A DNA stretch of 36,070 nucleotides from an uncultured Eubacteriales bacterium (GTDB lineage: Bacteria > Bacillota > Clostridia > Oscillospirales > Oscillospiraceae). The notes beneath the pieces were generated by a model. The model made no database searches and was not told the DNA's origin. It saw only the letters and a list, made by a program, of their open reading frames with translations. Positions 16,099 to 23,474 of this stretch are shown here, in pieces (within the stretch, counting starts at the first letter, position 1; the number at the start of each line of letters is the position of its first letter). A program made the translations under genes and the position numbers. The stretch is from assembly GCA_900544765.1 (NCBI GenBank), contig UQWI01000018.1:1-36070 (forward strand), written 5' to 3'.

Positions 16099-16506
16099 AT
16101 GATTTCAACCAGAGGCAGATACGCGCTGCGCGTCATGGTCGACCTCGCGGAGCACGCGGGCGACGGCTACATCCCCATGAAAGAGGTCGCCGCCAGGCAG
16201 GGCATTTCCCTCAAATATTTGGAGCAGATAATGCCGGCCCTGTCCAAAAACGGGCTGGTGGAGGGCGTGCACGGCAAGGGCGGGGGCTACCGCCTGACAC
16301 GGAGCCCCGGGGAGTACACCGTGGGTGAGATACTGCGCATAACCGAGGGCGACCTCGCGCCCGTGGCCTGCCTGGCCTGCGATGCCGAGCCCTGCGGCAG
16401 GGCGGACGAGTGCAAGACGCTCTCCATGTGGCGGGGCTATCAAGACCTCACAAACGAATACTTTGACGGCGTCACCCTGGCCTCCCTTGCCGGGGACGGC
16501 AACTGA
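16099..16506 (+). CDS. Rrf2-family regulator (IscR-like)
   Basis: A 135-residue Rrf2 protein. The N-terminal winged helix has STRGRYALRVMVDLAEHAG and VAARQGISLKYLEQIMPAL followed by VHGKGGGYRLTRSP, the family signature. The region ACLACDAEPCGRADECKTL holds four Cys; three of them match the cluster ligands of IscR-type sensors, so the protein probably carries an iron-sulfur cluster and senses its supply. A cysteine-type sensor such as CymR would lack this Cys group. Its likely targets are the two TACCTA-N9-TAGGTA operators ahead of iscS. The GTG or ATG choice is clear: ATG at 16099 after GAGGTG. Confidence 0.88.
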   Translation: MISTRGRYALRVMVDLAEHAGDGYIPMKEVAARQGISLKYLEQIMPALSKNGLVEGVHGKGGGYRLTRSPGEYTVGEILRITEGDLAPVACLACDAEPCGRADECKTLSMWRGYQDLTNEYFDGVTLASLAGDGN

Positions 16507-16525
16507 GAACGCGCCGAATATACGA

Positions 16526-16562
16526 GCAGCCGGCCCGGAGAAAATCCCTCCGGGCCGGCTGC
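16526..16562. terminator. Perfect 14-bp hairpin between convergent genes
   Basis: GCAGCCGGCCCGGA and its exact complement flank a 9-nt loop, between the Rrf2 gene and a convergent small gene. A U tract is lacking on both strands, so it may act as a bidirectional barrier. Confidence 0.6.
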
Positions 16563-16564
16563 GT

Positions 16565-16813
16565 TCACTCGCCGGCAATCTCGCCGAGGCGTGCGATTAT
16601 TCCGTCGTAGCTCTCGCGCCGGTGCGGATATGTGCAGCGGCTGCAGTCTTTGACGCCGCCCGGCAGATATTCAAAGTCCCCGCCGCAGCCCTCGCCGAGG
16701 GCGTATAGCGGGCAGTAGCAGAAGAGGCAGTTGAAGTCGTCCGCATCCGCGCCTGCGTGGCAGGGGAAATATTCGCACTCATGGTGCGCAAAATACTTGT
16801 AATTCTCGCTCAA
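16565..16813 (-). CDS. Cysteine-rich small domain protein
   Basis: An 82-residue protein matching the cysteine-rich small domain family (PF04071): YKYFAHHECEYFPCHAG, then DFNCLFCYCPLYALG, CGGDFEYL and KDCSRCTYPH. Eight Cys and several His suggest a bound metal or cluster. In other bacteria this domain occurs alone or fused to cobalamin-related proteins; its role is not settled. The start is a TTG with GGAGGG 6 nt upstream. It is monocistronic on the minus strand. Confidence 0.85.
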   Translation of the reverse strand: MSENYKYFAHHECEYFPCHAGADADDFNCLFCYCPLYALGEGCGGDFEYLPGGVKDCSRCTYPHRRESYDGIIARLGEIAGE

Positions 16814-16872
16814 GGCTCACCCTCCGTTCCAGCAGCATTATATCCGGGAACGCTGAGCGCGGCAAGCGCATT

Positions 16873-16926
16873 TTAACAAAACGCTAACGTCTCTATAGCA
16901 CTTCGTAAAAACCTCCGGCTTATACT
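16873..16926 (+). promoter_or_regulatory. Putative activated promoter of the hairpin-protein gene
   Basis: A good -10 (TATACT, 16921-16926) has no clear -35. Upstream at 16873-16889 lie TTAACA and CTAACG 11 bp apart, resembling tandem OmpR-family half sites. A similar pair, TTAAAC and TTAACA 12 bp apart, precedes the response regulator gene. Inference: autoregulation and co-regulation by that regulator. Confidence 0.35.
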
Positions 16927-16957
16927 TTGGCCATAAACCAAACGGAGGTATTTAATC

Positions 16958-17326
16958 ATGCAGAAAAAAGATTTTGTAACGCTCATACTCAGCACCGTCG
17001 GCGGCATACTCTTCGCGCTTGGCATGTGCATGGCCCTGCTGCCTGAGTGGAACGCATTCATGGAAGGCATAGTGGTCGGCGCCGTCGGCCTCGTAGTGCT
17101 GCTCATTATGGTTATCGTCCGCCGCAGGATGAGCGGCAAGAAGGCCATCGTGTTCAACGGCCGCGCCATCGGAATCACACTTCTCGGCGTTGCAGGCGCT
17201 ATCGTACTCGGCGTCGGCATGTGCATGACAATGATATGGGACATGATGGCGCCAGGCATCATCGTCGGTGTCGTGGGCATTGTCGCCCTGCTGTGCCTCA
17301 TTCCTGCAATCAAGGGACTGAAGTGA
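16958..17326 (+). CDS. Membrane protein made of two tandem two-helix hairpins
   Basis: A 122-residue protein with four predicted membrane helices arranged as an internal duplication. Repeat one reads GGILFALGMCMALLPEW then GIVVGAVGLVVLL; repeat two reads GAIVLGVGMCMTMIWDMM then PGIIVGVVGIVALL. A basic cytoplasmic linker (RRRMSGKKA) joins them. The same hairpin occurs once in the protein encoded at the far end of this cluster. Similar uncharacterised proteins are, as far as I recall, common in Clostridia. GGAGG precedes the start. It is followed 21 nt later by the 11-residue-repeat protein, with which it forms an operon ended by a terminator. Function unknown. Confidence 0.72.
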   Translation: MQKKDFVTLILSTVGGILFALGMCMALLPEWNAFMEGIVVGAVGLVVLLIMVIVRRRMSGKKAIVFNGRAIGITLLGVAGAIVLGVGMCMTMIWDMMAPGIIVGVVGIVALLCLIPAIKGLK

Positions 17327-17347
17327 GCTTGCAGGGGGTAATTTACA

Positions 17348-17614
17348 ATGTCTGATTTTGAAAAAACCAACGAGAAGCTAGCCGACGAAGTCGTGAAAGG
17401 CTATAAGGCCGTCGAAAACGGCGTGGTAAAGGGCTATAAGGCCATAGAAAACGGCGTGGTCGGAGGATATAAAAAGATGGAGTCCGGCGTTGTCGAGGGC
17501 TTCAACAAGGTCAGCGACAAGTTCGTCGAAGCGCTGTTCACCCGCGAGGGCGAGAGCGTAGAGGAGGCCAAGGAGCGCCTGGCAAAGGGCGCCGGGCAGC
17601 ACGGCGGCAAGTGA
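17348..17614 (+). CDS. Small soluble protein with four 11-residue repeats
   Basis: An 88-residue protein. Residues about 15-58 are four consecutive 11-residue units: VVKGYKAVENG, VVKGYKAIENG, VVGGYKKMESG and VVEGFNKVSDK. An 11-residue period gives a nearly straight amphipathic helix of hendecad type, suited to lying on a membrane or forming a coiled coil; the Val pair and the aromatic residue would form the non-polar face. The C-terminal part (FTREGESVEEAKERLAKG) is charged. No signal or membrane segment is visible. It sits between a membrane hairpin protein and a two-component system. Function unknown. Confidence 0.72.
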   Translation: MSDFEKTNEKLADEVVKGYKAVENGVVKGYKAIENGVVGGYKKMESGVVEGFNKVSDKFVEALFTREGESVEEAKERLAKGAGQHGGK

Positions 17615-17630
17615 AGCGCAGGGTTTTTAA

Positions 17631-17663
17631 AGGGCGGCATTGACACGGTGCCGCCCTACTTTT
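17631..17663 (+). terminator. Intrinsic terminator after the repeat-protein gene
   Basis: AGGGCGGCA and its exact complement TGCCGCCCT flank a 9-nt loop, followed by ACTTTTAG. Confidence 0.75.
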
Positions 17664-17688
17664 AGAATATTAGCGGCGAAGCCCGAAC

Positions 17689-17721
17689 TTAAACATTTCG
17701 TTAACACTGCTGTGTTTTAAT
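17689..17721 (+). promoter_or_regulatory. Putative promoter and regulator site of the two-component operon
   Basis: TTAAAC and TTAACA half sites 12 bp apart (17689-17706), then a weak -10 TTTAAT (17716-17721). The half sites resemble those before the gene at 16958. Confidence 0.35.
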
Positions 17722-17752
17722 ACACCGGTAAAAGGGAAAGGGAGGCCTTGGC

Positions 17753-18427
17753 ATGTTCAAGCTGCTGGTTGTAGAGGACGACAGGGAACTGAATAAGACA
17801 GTCTGCGTGTATCTGAGCCAAAACGGGTACGACGTCGTGGGATGCCTCAGCGCCAACGAGGCCTACGACGTGATGTATTCCGGCACGCTGGTCGACCTTA
17901 TCATCTCGGATATCATGATGCCGGAGGTGGACGGCTTCGAATTTGCAAAGACTATACGGGAGCTGGATGCCGAAATCCCCATCCTCTTTATGACGGCGCG
18001 CGACGACTTCGCCAGCAAGCAGCGCGGCTTCCGCGCCGGTGTGGATGACTACATGGTCAAGCCTGTGGATTTGGATGAGCTGCTGCTCAGGGTGGAGGCG
18101 CTGCTCCGCCGCGCAAAGATAGCCCACTCACGCCGCATAGAGTTGGGCTCGCTGGTGTTGGACGCCGACGAGCACACTGCCTATGTGGCCGGGGAAGAGG
18201 TGCAGCTGACCGTGCGGGAGTTCAACATCATCTACAAGCTGCTCAGCTACCCGAAAAAGACCTTCACCCGCAGCCAGCTCATGGACGAGTTCTGGGACGG
18301 GGACACCACCTCGGGCCTGCGCACCGTGGACGTGTATATCACAAAGCTCAGGAACAAATTCTCGCACTGCCCCGACTTTGAGATAGTCACCGTGCACGGC
18401 CTCGGCTACAAGGCGGTGCTCAAGTGA
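17753..18427 (+). CDS. OmpR-family response regulator
   Basis: A 224-residue response regulator. The receiver has the acidic pair Asp 9/Asp 10, the phosphoacceptor Asp 53 in LIISDIMMPEVDG, Thr 81 and Lys 103 in MVKPVDL. The C-terminal winged helix shows VQLTVREFNIIYKLL and the recognition helix end LRTVDVYITKLRNKF, closing with TVHGLGYKAVL. AGGGAAAGGGAGG precedes the start. The kinase gene begins inside its stop codon. Likely targets are this operon and the hairpin/repeat-protein operon upstream, both of which carry similar TTAAC half sites. Confidence 0.93.
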   Translation: MFKLLVVEDDRELNKTVCVYLSQNGYDVVGCLSANEAYDVMYSGTLVDLIISDIMMPEVDGFEFAKTIRELDAEIPILFMTARDDFASKQRGFRAGVDDYMVKPVDLDELLLRVEALLRRAKIAHSRRIELGSLVLDADEHTAYVAGEEVQLTVREFNIIYKLLSYPKKTFTRSQLMDEFWDGDTTSGLRTVDVYITKLRNKFSHCPDFEIVTVHGLGYKAVLK

Positions 18428-19491
18428 AGGGCGGGCGCTGGCTCTACCTGCTGCGGCGCTACCTGCTGTTCTTCGCCGTTCTGGCCTTTGTCATAAGCTG
18501 CAGCATGCTGCTGTTTTTGAATTCCGTCACCAGGGTCACGGGGATAGAGTTCACAGAGGAGTATGTAAGCGAGGCGGCCAAGGCCACGGCCCTGAACATC
18601 CTGCTGCTCTCGGCATTGCTCACGTTTTTGGACGCCGTCCGCCGCTATTTCATGGTCGTGCGGCCCGTGCGTAAAATAGTGCAGGCTGCGGAGCAGATGG
18701 CCTCCGGCGACTTCTCGGCCCGCGTGCCGAAAATGTACGGCGTAGACGGCTTCGACGAGATAGCCGGTTGCTTCAACGCCCTGGCCGAGGAGCTCTCCGG
18801 CACCGAGACGCTGCGCACGGATTTTATCGCCAACGTCTCGCATGAGCTCAAGACCCCGCTCGCCGTGATACAGAACTACGGCACGATGCTCCAGCAGCCC
18901 GGGCTCCCCGACGAAAAGCGCCTGGAGTACGCCAAGGCGGTCACAGACGCGTCCCGGCGCCTCGCCGGCCTTATAACCAACATCCTGAAGCTCAACAAGC
19001 TGGAGAACCAGCAGATTTTCCCCACTGCAAAGAGCTATGACCTCGGTGAGCAGCTTTGCGAGTGCCTGCTGGCCTTCGAGGAGGCCTGGGAGTCCAAGGG
19101 CCTGGATATAGAGACCGACATAGCCGAGGACGTCAGGGTCAGCGCGGACGCCGAGCTTTTGAGCCTCGTGTGGAGCAATCTCTTCTCCAATGCGGTAAAG
19201 TTCACGGAGCCGGGCGGTAAGGTTTCAGTCACGCTGGCCGCGGACGGGGACGACGCTGTGGTCAGCGTATCCGACACCGGCTGCGGTATCTCGCCCGAGG
19301 CGGGCAAACACATATTTGAAAAGTTCTATCAGGGCGACACGTCCCACGCCACCGAGGGCAACGGCCTCGGCCTTGCGCTCGTCAGGCGCGTGGTCGAGAT
19401 AACCGGCGGCGAGATATCCGTCCAGAGCGAGACCGGCGTGGGCAGCACTTTCACGGTCAGGTTGGGGAGGAGCGGCAATGGAGAAGCTTAA
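18424..19491 (+). CDS. Membrane sensor histidine kinase
   Basis: A 355-residue kinase. Two helices at about 12-33 and 55-70 enclose an external loop of only about 20 residues, so the signal is probably sensed in or at the membrane or through a partner protein. HAMP follows (VRKIVQAAEQMASGDFSARV), then the H-box NVSHELKTPL (His 140), N-box SNLFSNAVKF, G1 DTGCGI, F-box IFEKFYQG and G2 GNGLGLALV. GTG start overlaps the regulator stop by 4 nt. The next gene, encoding a polytopic membrane protein, overlaps its end by 14 nt, so that protein is a candidate partner in sensing. Confidence 0.93.
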   Translation: MKGGRWLYLLRRYLLFFAVLAFVISCSMLLFLNSVTRVTGIEFTEEYVSEAAKATALNILLLSALLTFLDAVRRYFMVVRPVRKIVQAAEQMASGDFSARVPKMYGVDGFDEIAGCFNALAEELSGTETLRTDFIANVSHELKTPLAVIQNYGTMLQQPGLPDEKRLEYAKAVTDASRRLAGLITNILKLNKLENQQIFPTAKSYDLGEQLCECLLAFEEAWESKGLDIETDIAEDVRVSADAELLSLVWSNLFSNAVKFTEPGGKVSVTLAADGDDAVVSVSDTGCGISPEAGKHIFEKFYQGDTSHATEGNGLGLALVRRVVEITGGEISVQSETGVGSTFTVRLGRSGNGEA

Positions 19492-20368
19492 ACGCGTGCT
19501 CTTCAAGCTGCTTTTCCCGGGAACGGCCGTGGTTGTGATATGCACTCTGGCTGCGGCGGCGGCGCTCGCCTGGGCCTTTGCAATAGCGCCAGAGGGGCAT
19601 CCGCTGACTTATGCGGCGTATGTTTTGAGCTTTTACGCCCTGGTCATCCTCTGCGCAAACGCGGTGCCGATTGTGCGGCGCGGGCGCAGTTGGGCAAAGT
19701 CCAACAAGTACGTCGGGCGCTATTTGGAGGACGTGCCGTTTAAGGTCAGCGTGTCGCTCTACGGCTCTCTGGCGGTGAACGCGCTCTACGCCCTGCTCAA
19801 CGCCCTGTACAGCGTGATGTATGTTTCGGCATGGTTTGCGACGCTGGCGGCGTACTACCTCATGCTCGCTGTTATACGCTTCCTGCTGGTCAGGTATGCG
19901 CACATACACGGCATAGGCTCAAACATGGCAGCCGAGTGGCGGCGATACAGGCTCTGCGGCGCGCTGCTCGTCCCGCTGGGCATAGTGCTCGTGGGCGAGG
20001 TCATACTTTTGCTGCACGAGGACGGCGGCTTTTCATATGCGGGGACGCTCATATACGCTATGGCCGCCTACACGTTTTACACGATTACCATGGCCATAAT
20101 CAACGTAGTCCGGTACCGCATGTACAACAGCCCTGTGATGAGCTCGGCCCGGGTTATGAGTCTTGCGAGCGCCGCGGTGTCCATGCTCGCTCTCGAGGTC
20201 GCCATGCTCACGCAGTTCGGGGCCGAAGACGAAATCAATTTCCGCCGTACCATGATAATTCTCTCCGGCTGCGCGGTGTTTGCGCTCATGGTGGGGACGG
20301 GTATTTATATGACAGTCCACTCTTCACGCGCGCTGCGTGAGAGCGAAGGAGGCAATAACAATGGCTGA
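19478..20368 (+). CDS. Uncharacterised polytopic membrane protein
   Basis: A 296-residue integral membrane protein with about seven to eight hydrophobic segments that I cannot assign to a named family. Visible landmarks are the basic loop RRGRSWAKSNKYVGRYL after the second helix and RFLLVRYAHIHGIGSNMA in the middle. No transport signature (Walker, FtsX, MFS) is seen. It overlaps the kinase gene by 14 nt and the next gene by 8 nt, so the four genes are tightly coupled. A sensory or accessory role to the kinase is the simplest guess. Confidence 0.7.
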   Translation: MEKLKRVLFKLLFPGTAVVVICTLAAAAALAWAFAIAPEGHPLTYAAYVLSFYALVILCANAVPIVRRGRSWAKSNKYVGRYLEDVPFKVSVSLYGSLAVNALYALLNALYSVMYVSAWFATLAAYYLMLAVIRFLLVRYAHIHGIGSNMAAEWRRYRLCGALLVPLGIVLVGEVILLLHEDGGFSYAGTLIYAMAAYTFYTITMAIINVVRYRMYNSPVMSSARVMSLASAAVSMLALEVAMLTQFGAEDEINFRRTMIILSGCAVFALMVGTGIYMTVHSSRALRESEGGNNNG

Positions 20369-20738
20369 TGAGAAGTTCAGTTACAGTTACTCGGCAAAAC
20401 AGCAGGCCGAGGTGAAAAAGATAAGGGAAAAGTACGCGGCCCCCACGGAGACCGAGGACAAAATGGCTCAGCTGCGGCGCCTGGACGCGAGCGCGTCCAA
20501 GCCCGGAATGATTGCCGGCTGGACGCTCGGCATCATAGGCGCGCTCCTGCTGGGTGTAGGCATGAGCTGCACCATGGTCTGGTCCGACAAATGGTTCGTG
20601 CCGGGAATAGTGATAGGCGTGGCCGGCATAATAGCGGTGGCTCTTGCCCCCGTGGTCTACAGGCGCATGACCAAAAAGCGCCGCGAGAAGCTGGCCCCGG
20701 AGATTATGAAGCTCAGCGACGAGCTGCTGCAAAAGTAA
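20361..20738 (+). CDS. Single-hairpin membrane protein, relative of the protein at 16958
   Basis: A 125-residue protein: a charged cytoplasmic N-terminus (YSAKQQAEVKKIREKY, then EDKMAQLRRLDA), one two-helix hairpin (GALLLGVGMSCTMVW then PGIVIGVAGIIAVALAPVV), and a basic helical tail (RRMTKKRREKLAPEIMKL). The hairpin copies the module found twice in the protein at the left end of the cluster (shared GxGM, TM-W and PGI-x2-G-x2-GI). AAGGAGG lies 8 nt before the ATG at 20361; an earlier in-frame GTG is less likely. Similar proteins, as I recall, occur widely in Clostridia without known function. Confidence 0.7.
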   Translation: MADEKFSYSYSAKQQAEVKKIREKYAAPTETEDKMAQLRRLDASASKPGMIAGWTLGIIGALLLGVGMSCTMVWSDKWFVPGIVIGVAGIIAVALAPVVYRRMTKKRREKLAPEIMKLSDELLQK

Positions 20739-20748
20739 AGACGGGTAT

Positions 20749-20785
20749 GAAAACAGCGCGGACAAAACTGTCCGCGCCGTTTTCA
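20749..20785 (+). terminator. Intrinsic terminator of the two-component operon
   Basis: GAAAAC-A-GCGCGGACA pairs with TGTCCGCGC-C-GTTTTC around an AAAC loop; the TTTT lies within the last part of the stem. Confidence 0.75.
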
Positions 20786-20870
20786 TATGCGCAGCGCACG
20801 TTAAAGGCGAGAATGCCTCCCACACGTCGCTGCTCGGACGGCTTACAGTGCACGGGAAGAAAAGCACAAG

Positions 20871-20897
20871 AAAAATGCCGCCCATTGGACGGCATTT
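20871..20897 (-). terminator. Intrinsic terminator of rplM-rpsI
   Basis: On the minus strand, AAAATGCCGTCC, a short loop and GGGCGGCATTTTT, with the U tract continuing into TTCTTG. It faces the plus-strand terminator of the preceding operon. Confidence 0.8.
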
Positions 20898-20915
20898 TGT
20901 AAATATATCTTGAGA

Positions 20916-21326
20916 TTATCTCTTGGAGAACTGAGGCGCACGACGAGCAGCCTTGAGGCCATATTTCTTACGCTCCTTCATCCTCGGGTCGCGGGTCAGA
21001 TAACCGGCGGCCTTCAGGGGGGCGCGGAAGCTCTCGTCGACGGAGAGGAGGGCGCGGGCGATGCCGTGGCGGATGGCGCCGGCCTGGCCGGTCACGCCGC
21101 CGCCGGTGACGGTGGCCTCGATGTCAACCTTGCCGACAGTGCCGGTGGTGACCAGGGGCTGACGGACGATGAGCTTCAGGGTCTCGAGACCGAAGTAATC
21201 GTCGATGTCACGGCCGTTGATGGTGATGGCGCCGGTTCCGCCGGGGAAGAGGTGCACGCGGGCAACGCTGGACTTCCTGCGGCCGGTGCCGTACATGTAA
21301 GCCTTCTTGCTCTTATAGGTAGCCAT
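20916..21326 (-). CDS. rpsI: 30S ribosomal protein S9
   Basis: A 136-residue S9 protein. [16 protein letters not shown] is the N-terminal signature; [19 protein letters not shown] is the core, and the C-terminal tail [17 protein letters not shown] ends in the universal KR that reaches the P-site tRNA. Ile codons here are all ATC, unlike most genes around. It follows rplM after 15 nt, the standard bacterial pair. Confidence 0.97.
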   Translation of the reverse strand: MATYKSKKAYMYGTGRRKSSVARVHLFPGGTGAITINGRDIDDYFGLETLKLIVRQPLVTTGTVGKVDIEATVTGGGVTGQAGAIRHGIARALLSVDESFRAPLKAAGYLTRDPRMKERKKYGLKAARRAPQFSKR

Positions 21327-21341
21327 TATACTTTACCTCCC

Positions 21342-21770
21342 TTAGCGGTCCCAGACTTCGGGCTTCTGGGCGGCGTGAGTGTGCTCCGCGCCGCGGAAAA
21401 CGCGCAGGCGGGTCAGCTGCCAGTTGGCGATGGTGTTCTTCTGCAGCATGCCGCGGACGGCGAGCCTGACGGCCAGCTCGGGCTTCTGCTTCATGAGACG
21501 ATCGTAACGGGTCTCCTTCAGGCCGCCGGGATAGCCGGAGTGGCGGCGGTAGTACTTCTGCTCGAGCTTCTTGCCGGTGAGGACGGCCTTCTCGGCGTTG
21601 ATGACGATGACATAGTCGCCGCAGTCGACGTTCGGAGTGTAGTCGACCTTGAGCTTGCCGCGGAGCAGATCTGCCGCGAGAGCGGCGGTCTTGCCCAGGG
21701 GCTTGCCGGCGGCGTCGATGACATACCACTTGCGGACGACTTCGTCCTTCTTCAGAATGGTAGTGGACAT
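21342..21770 (-). CDS. rplM: 50S ribosomal protein L13
   Basis: A 142-residue L13 protein. Signature segments are [51 protein letters not shown] and [14 protein letters not shown] precedes the ATG. First gene of the rplM-rpsI operon, with a strong promoter and a structured leader. Confidence 0.97.
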   Translation of the reverse strand: MSTTILKKDEVVRKWYVIDAAGKPLGKTAALAADLLRGKLKVDYTPNVDCGDYVIVINAEKAVLTGKKLEQKYYRRHSGYPGGLKETRYDRLMKQKPELAVRLAVRGMLQKNTIANWQLTRLRVFRGAEHTHAAQKPEVWDR

Positions 21771-21815
21771 TTCGTGTGCCTCCAGTATTTATAGATAATT
21801 TCTTTGACAAACGTA

Positions 21816-21843
21816 GCGCTGACACTTAAAATACCCTCAGCGC
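21816..21843 (-). promoter_or_regulatory. Candidate L13 leader hairpin
   Basis: In the roughly 75-nt leader of rplM, GCGCTGA and TCAGCGC form a perfect 7-bp stem with a 14-nt loop. An autoregulatory L13 leader is known before rplM in Firmicutes; the position fits, but the consensus was not checked. Confidence 0.4.
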
Positions 21844-21851
21844 GCCTTATT

Positions 21852-21880
21852 TTTATACCACTGTGCCGCGCACTTGTCAA
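21852..21880 (-). promoter_or_regulatory. Promoter of rplM-rpsI
   Basis: On the minus strand, a perfect TTGACA, 17-bp spacer and TATAAA. Confidence 0.85.
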
Positions 21881-21981
21881 CATCAAATTTGATTTCAACT
21901 ATGATATCTCGCAAATGCTCGCGTATGCTCTCGAATACTCGCTGATTCTAGGTTTCAATTTTTAATTTTTCGGGTGATAAA

Positions 21982-22704
21982 ATGGACTTGAACAGGTTTA
22001 CAGGTTTTGTGCGGCGCTGCGCCGACGACTACAAGATGCTCGTGCCGGGCGACCGCGTGGCGGTCGGCGTCTCCGGCGGGAAGGATTCCATGGCCCTGCT
22101 GGCGGCGCTGGCGCACCTCCGGCGCTTCCACCCATCGCGCTTCGGGCTCGAGGCCATAACCATCGACATGGGCTTCCCGGACATGGATTTCGCGCCGGTG
22201 AGCGCCTGGTGCGCCGAGCACGAGGTGCCGTACACCATAATAAAAACGGACATCCGCGAGATTGTCTTTGACGCCAGGCAGGAGGACAACCCCTGTTCGC
22301 TGTGCTCAAAGATGAGGCGCGGTGCGCTCAACGACGCCATAAAGGCGCGCGGCTGCAACAAGCTCGCGCTGGGCCACCATTTTGACGACGCAGTGGAGAC
22401 CTTCCTGATGAACCTGCTCTTCACGGGGCAGATAGGCTGCTTCAAGCCGAGCACCTACATGTCCCGCGCGGACGTGACGCAGATAAGGCCCATGCTGTAC
22501 CTGGGCGAGGGGAGCATAGTCTCGCTGGTGCGTGAGCTGAACCTGCCTGTGGTGCCGACAACCTGCCCCGAGGACAAGCACTCCAAGCGCGAGGAGATAA
22601 AGTCCCTCATAGCGCGGCTCTCGGCGGAATACCCCGACCTCAAGGACAAGGTGTTCGGCGCCATGCAGCGTCTGCCGCTCGACGGATGGGGCAAATCCGA
22701 GTGA
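21982..22704 (+). CDS. TtcA-like PP-loop tRNA thiolation protein
   Basis: A 240-residue ATP-pyrophosphatase of the TtcA/TilS superfamily. The PP-loop is VAVGVSGGKDSMALLAAL. The paired Cys NPCSLCSKMRRGAL and the later Cys in VPTTCPEDKHSKRE correspond to the three ligands of the [4Fe-4S] cluster in TtcA-type enzymes, which adenylate a tRNA base and insert sulfur. KLALGHHFDDAVETFLMNLL is the family core motif. The C-terminus lacks an extra tRNA-binding domain. Whether the product is 2-thiocytidine as in enterobacteria cannot be told. It has its own terminator. The sulfur may come from the IscS in this window, an inference only. Confidence 0.85.
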   Translation: MDLNRFTGFVRRCADDYKMLVPGDRVAVGVSGGKDSMALLAALAHLRRFHPSRFGLEAITIDMGFPDMDFAPVSAWCAEHEVPYTIIKTDIREIVFDARQEDNPCSLCSKMRRGALNDAIKARGCNKLALGHHFDDAVETFLMNLLFTGQIGCFKPSTYMSRADVTQIRPMLYLGEGSIVSLVRELNLPVVPTTCPEDKHSKREEIKSLIARLSAEYPDLKDKVFGAMQRLPLDGWGKSE

Positions 22705-22713
22705 GGGCATAAT

Positions 22714-22748
22714 AACAGCCCGGAGGGTGAAGGCTCCGGGCTGTTTCT
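22714..22748 (+). terminator. Intrinsic terminator of the TtcA-like gene
   Basis: AACAGCCCGGAG and its exact complement flank an 8-nt loop, followed by TCTTC. Confidence 0.85.
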
Positions 22749-22958
22749 TCATGGACGTCTGCGAAGAAAAGCGGCCACGGCGGCGCAGACCGCTATCCCG
22801 GCCGCAAAGGGGACGGCGAGCAGGAACGCTGCGCTCGCCGGGGCGCTGCACGTCTCGCAGCAGAGCAGCGCGGCATAGTTGTAGGCCACGACCGCGCACA
22901 TAAGCCCAAACAACAGCACCGCCAGGACGGCGAATACGGCGGACAGACGGCGTTTCAT
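22749..22958 (-). CDS. Small two-helix membrane protein
   Basis: A 69-residue protein with two membrane helices (AVFAVLAVLLFGLMCAVVA and AFLLAVPFAAGIAVCAAVAA) joined by a short loop with three close Cys (LLCCETCSAP), and a basic C-terminus. I do not recognise the family. The ATG at 22958 follows AGGTG at 5 nt. It begins 9 nt after the stop of the XRE regulator gene, so the two form an operon; a regulator with its own membrane part followed by a small membrane protein suggests a joint sensing role. Confidence 0.55.
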   Translation of the reverse strand: MKRRLSAVFAVLAVLLFGLMCAVVAYNYAALLCCETCSAPASAAFLLAVPFAAGIAVCAAVAAFLRRRP

Positions 22959-22967
22959 TGACACACC

Positions 22968-23396
22968 TCACTTTCGTCTCAGCGTCAGCCAAAGTCCGAG
23001 GCACATGACGGCGGCGCAGAGAAACAGCGCGATGCCCGAGCCGTTAATCGCGACCGCCGAGGCCTCGTTGAGCGCCTCGGCGCGCCCTGGCATGAACAGC
23101 ATGACGCCGCCAACGGCGAAAAGCCCCAGCGCGCCAAGCAGGCACAGCGCCAGCCCCAGCCGCCCGCCTTTGAGCGGTGCGCTTTTGCGCTCAGGGGCTG
23201 GTTCCCCGTCCTCCACCAGCTCGTCGAGCGTCACTCTGAAGCATCTGGCGAGCGCGCGGAGCTTTTCCAGCTCGGGCGTCGCCGTGCCGTTCTCCCACTT
23301 GGAAACGGTCTGACGTGAGACGCCGAGCGCCTCGGCCAGCTGCTCCTGCGAGAGCGCGTGTTGTTTCCTCAATGTGTAGATACGTTCAGCCAGCAT
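22968..23396 (-). CDS. XRE-family regulator with C-terminal membrane helices
   Basis: A 142-residue protein. Residues 1-60 are a Cro/C1-type helix-turn-helix: IYTLRKQHALSQEQLAEAL, GVSRQTVSKWENGTATPELE and FRVTLDELV. After a charged linker come two membrane helices (LGLALCLLGALGLFAVGGVM and GSGIALFLCAAVMCLGLWL). Such membrane-tethered XRE proteins are common in Firmicutes. The ATG at 23396 has GGAGG 6 nt before it; the frame is open further upstream but that part lacks a site. Confidence 0.85.
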   Translation of the reverse strand: MLAERIYTLRKQHALSQEQLAEALGVSRQTVSKWENGTATPELEKLRALARCFRVTLDELVEDGEPAPERKSAPLKGGRLGLALCLLGALGLFAVGGVMLFMPGRAEALNEASAVAINGSGIALFLCAAVMCLGLWLTLRRK

Positions 23397-23474
23397 GTCT
23401 TGCCTCCGTGTCCAATATACCCGCAGCAGGCGGTAAACGCCAGCAGCAGGGCGCGACATTTGCGCGCCTGACAG

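Noticed and set aside
18424..18500. The kinase at 18424 as the missing BceS-type sensor for the ABC transporter
   Set aside because: Although its external loop is short, it carries a HAMP linker, which Bce-type kinases lack, and its operon encodes no Bce transporter.
21905..21950. Loose repeats of ATGCTC between rplM and the TtcA-like gene
   Set aside because: The copies are short and imperfect with irregular spacing; there is no CRISPR or regulatory pattern.
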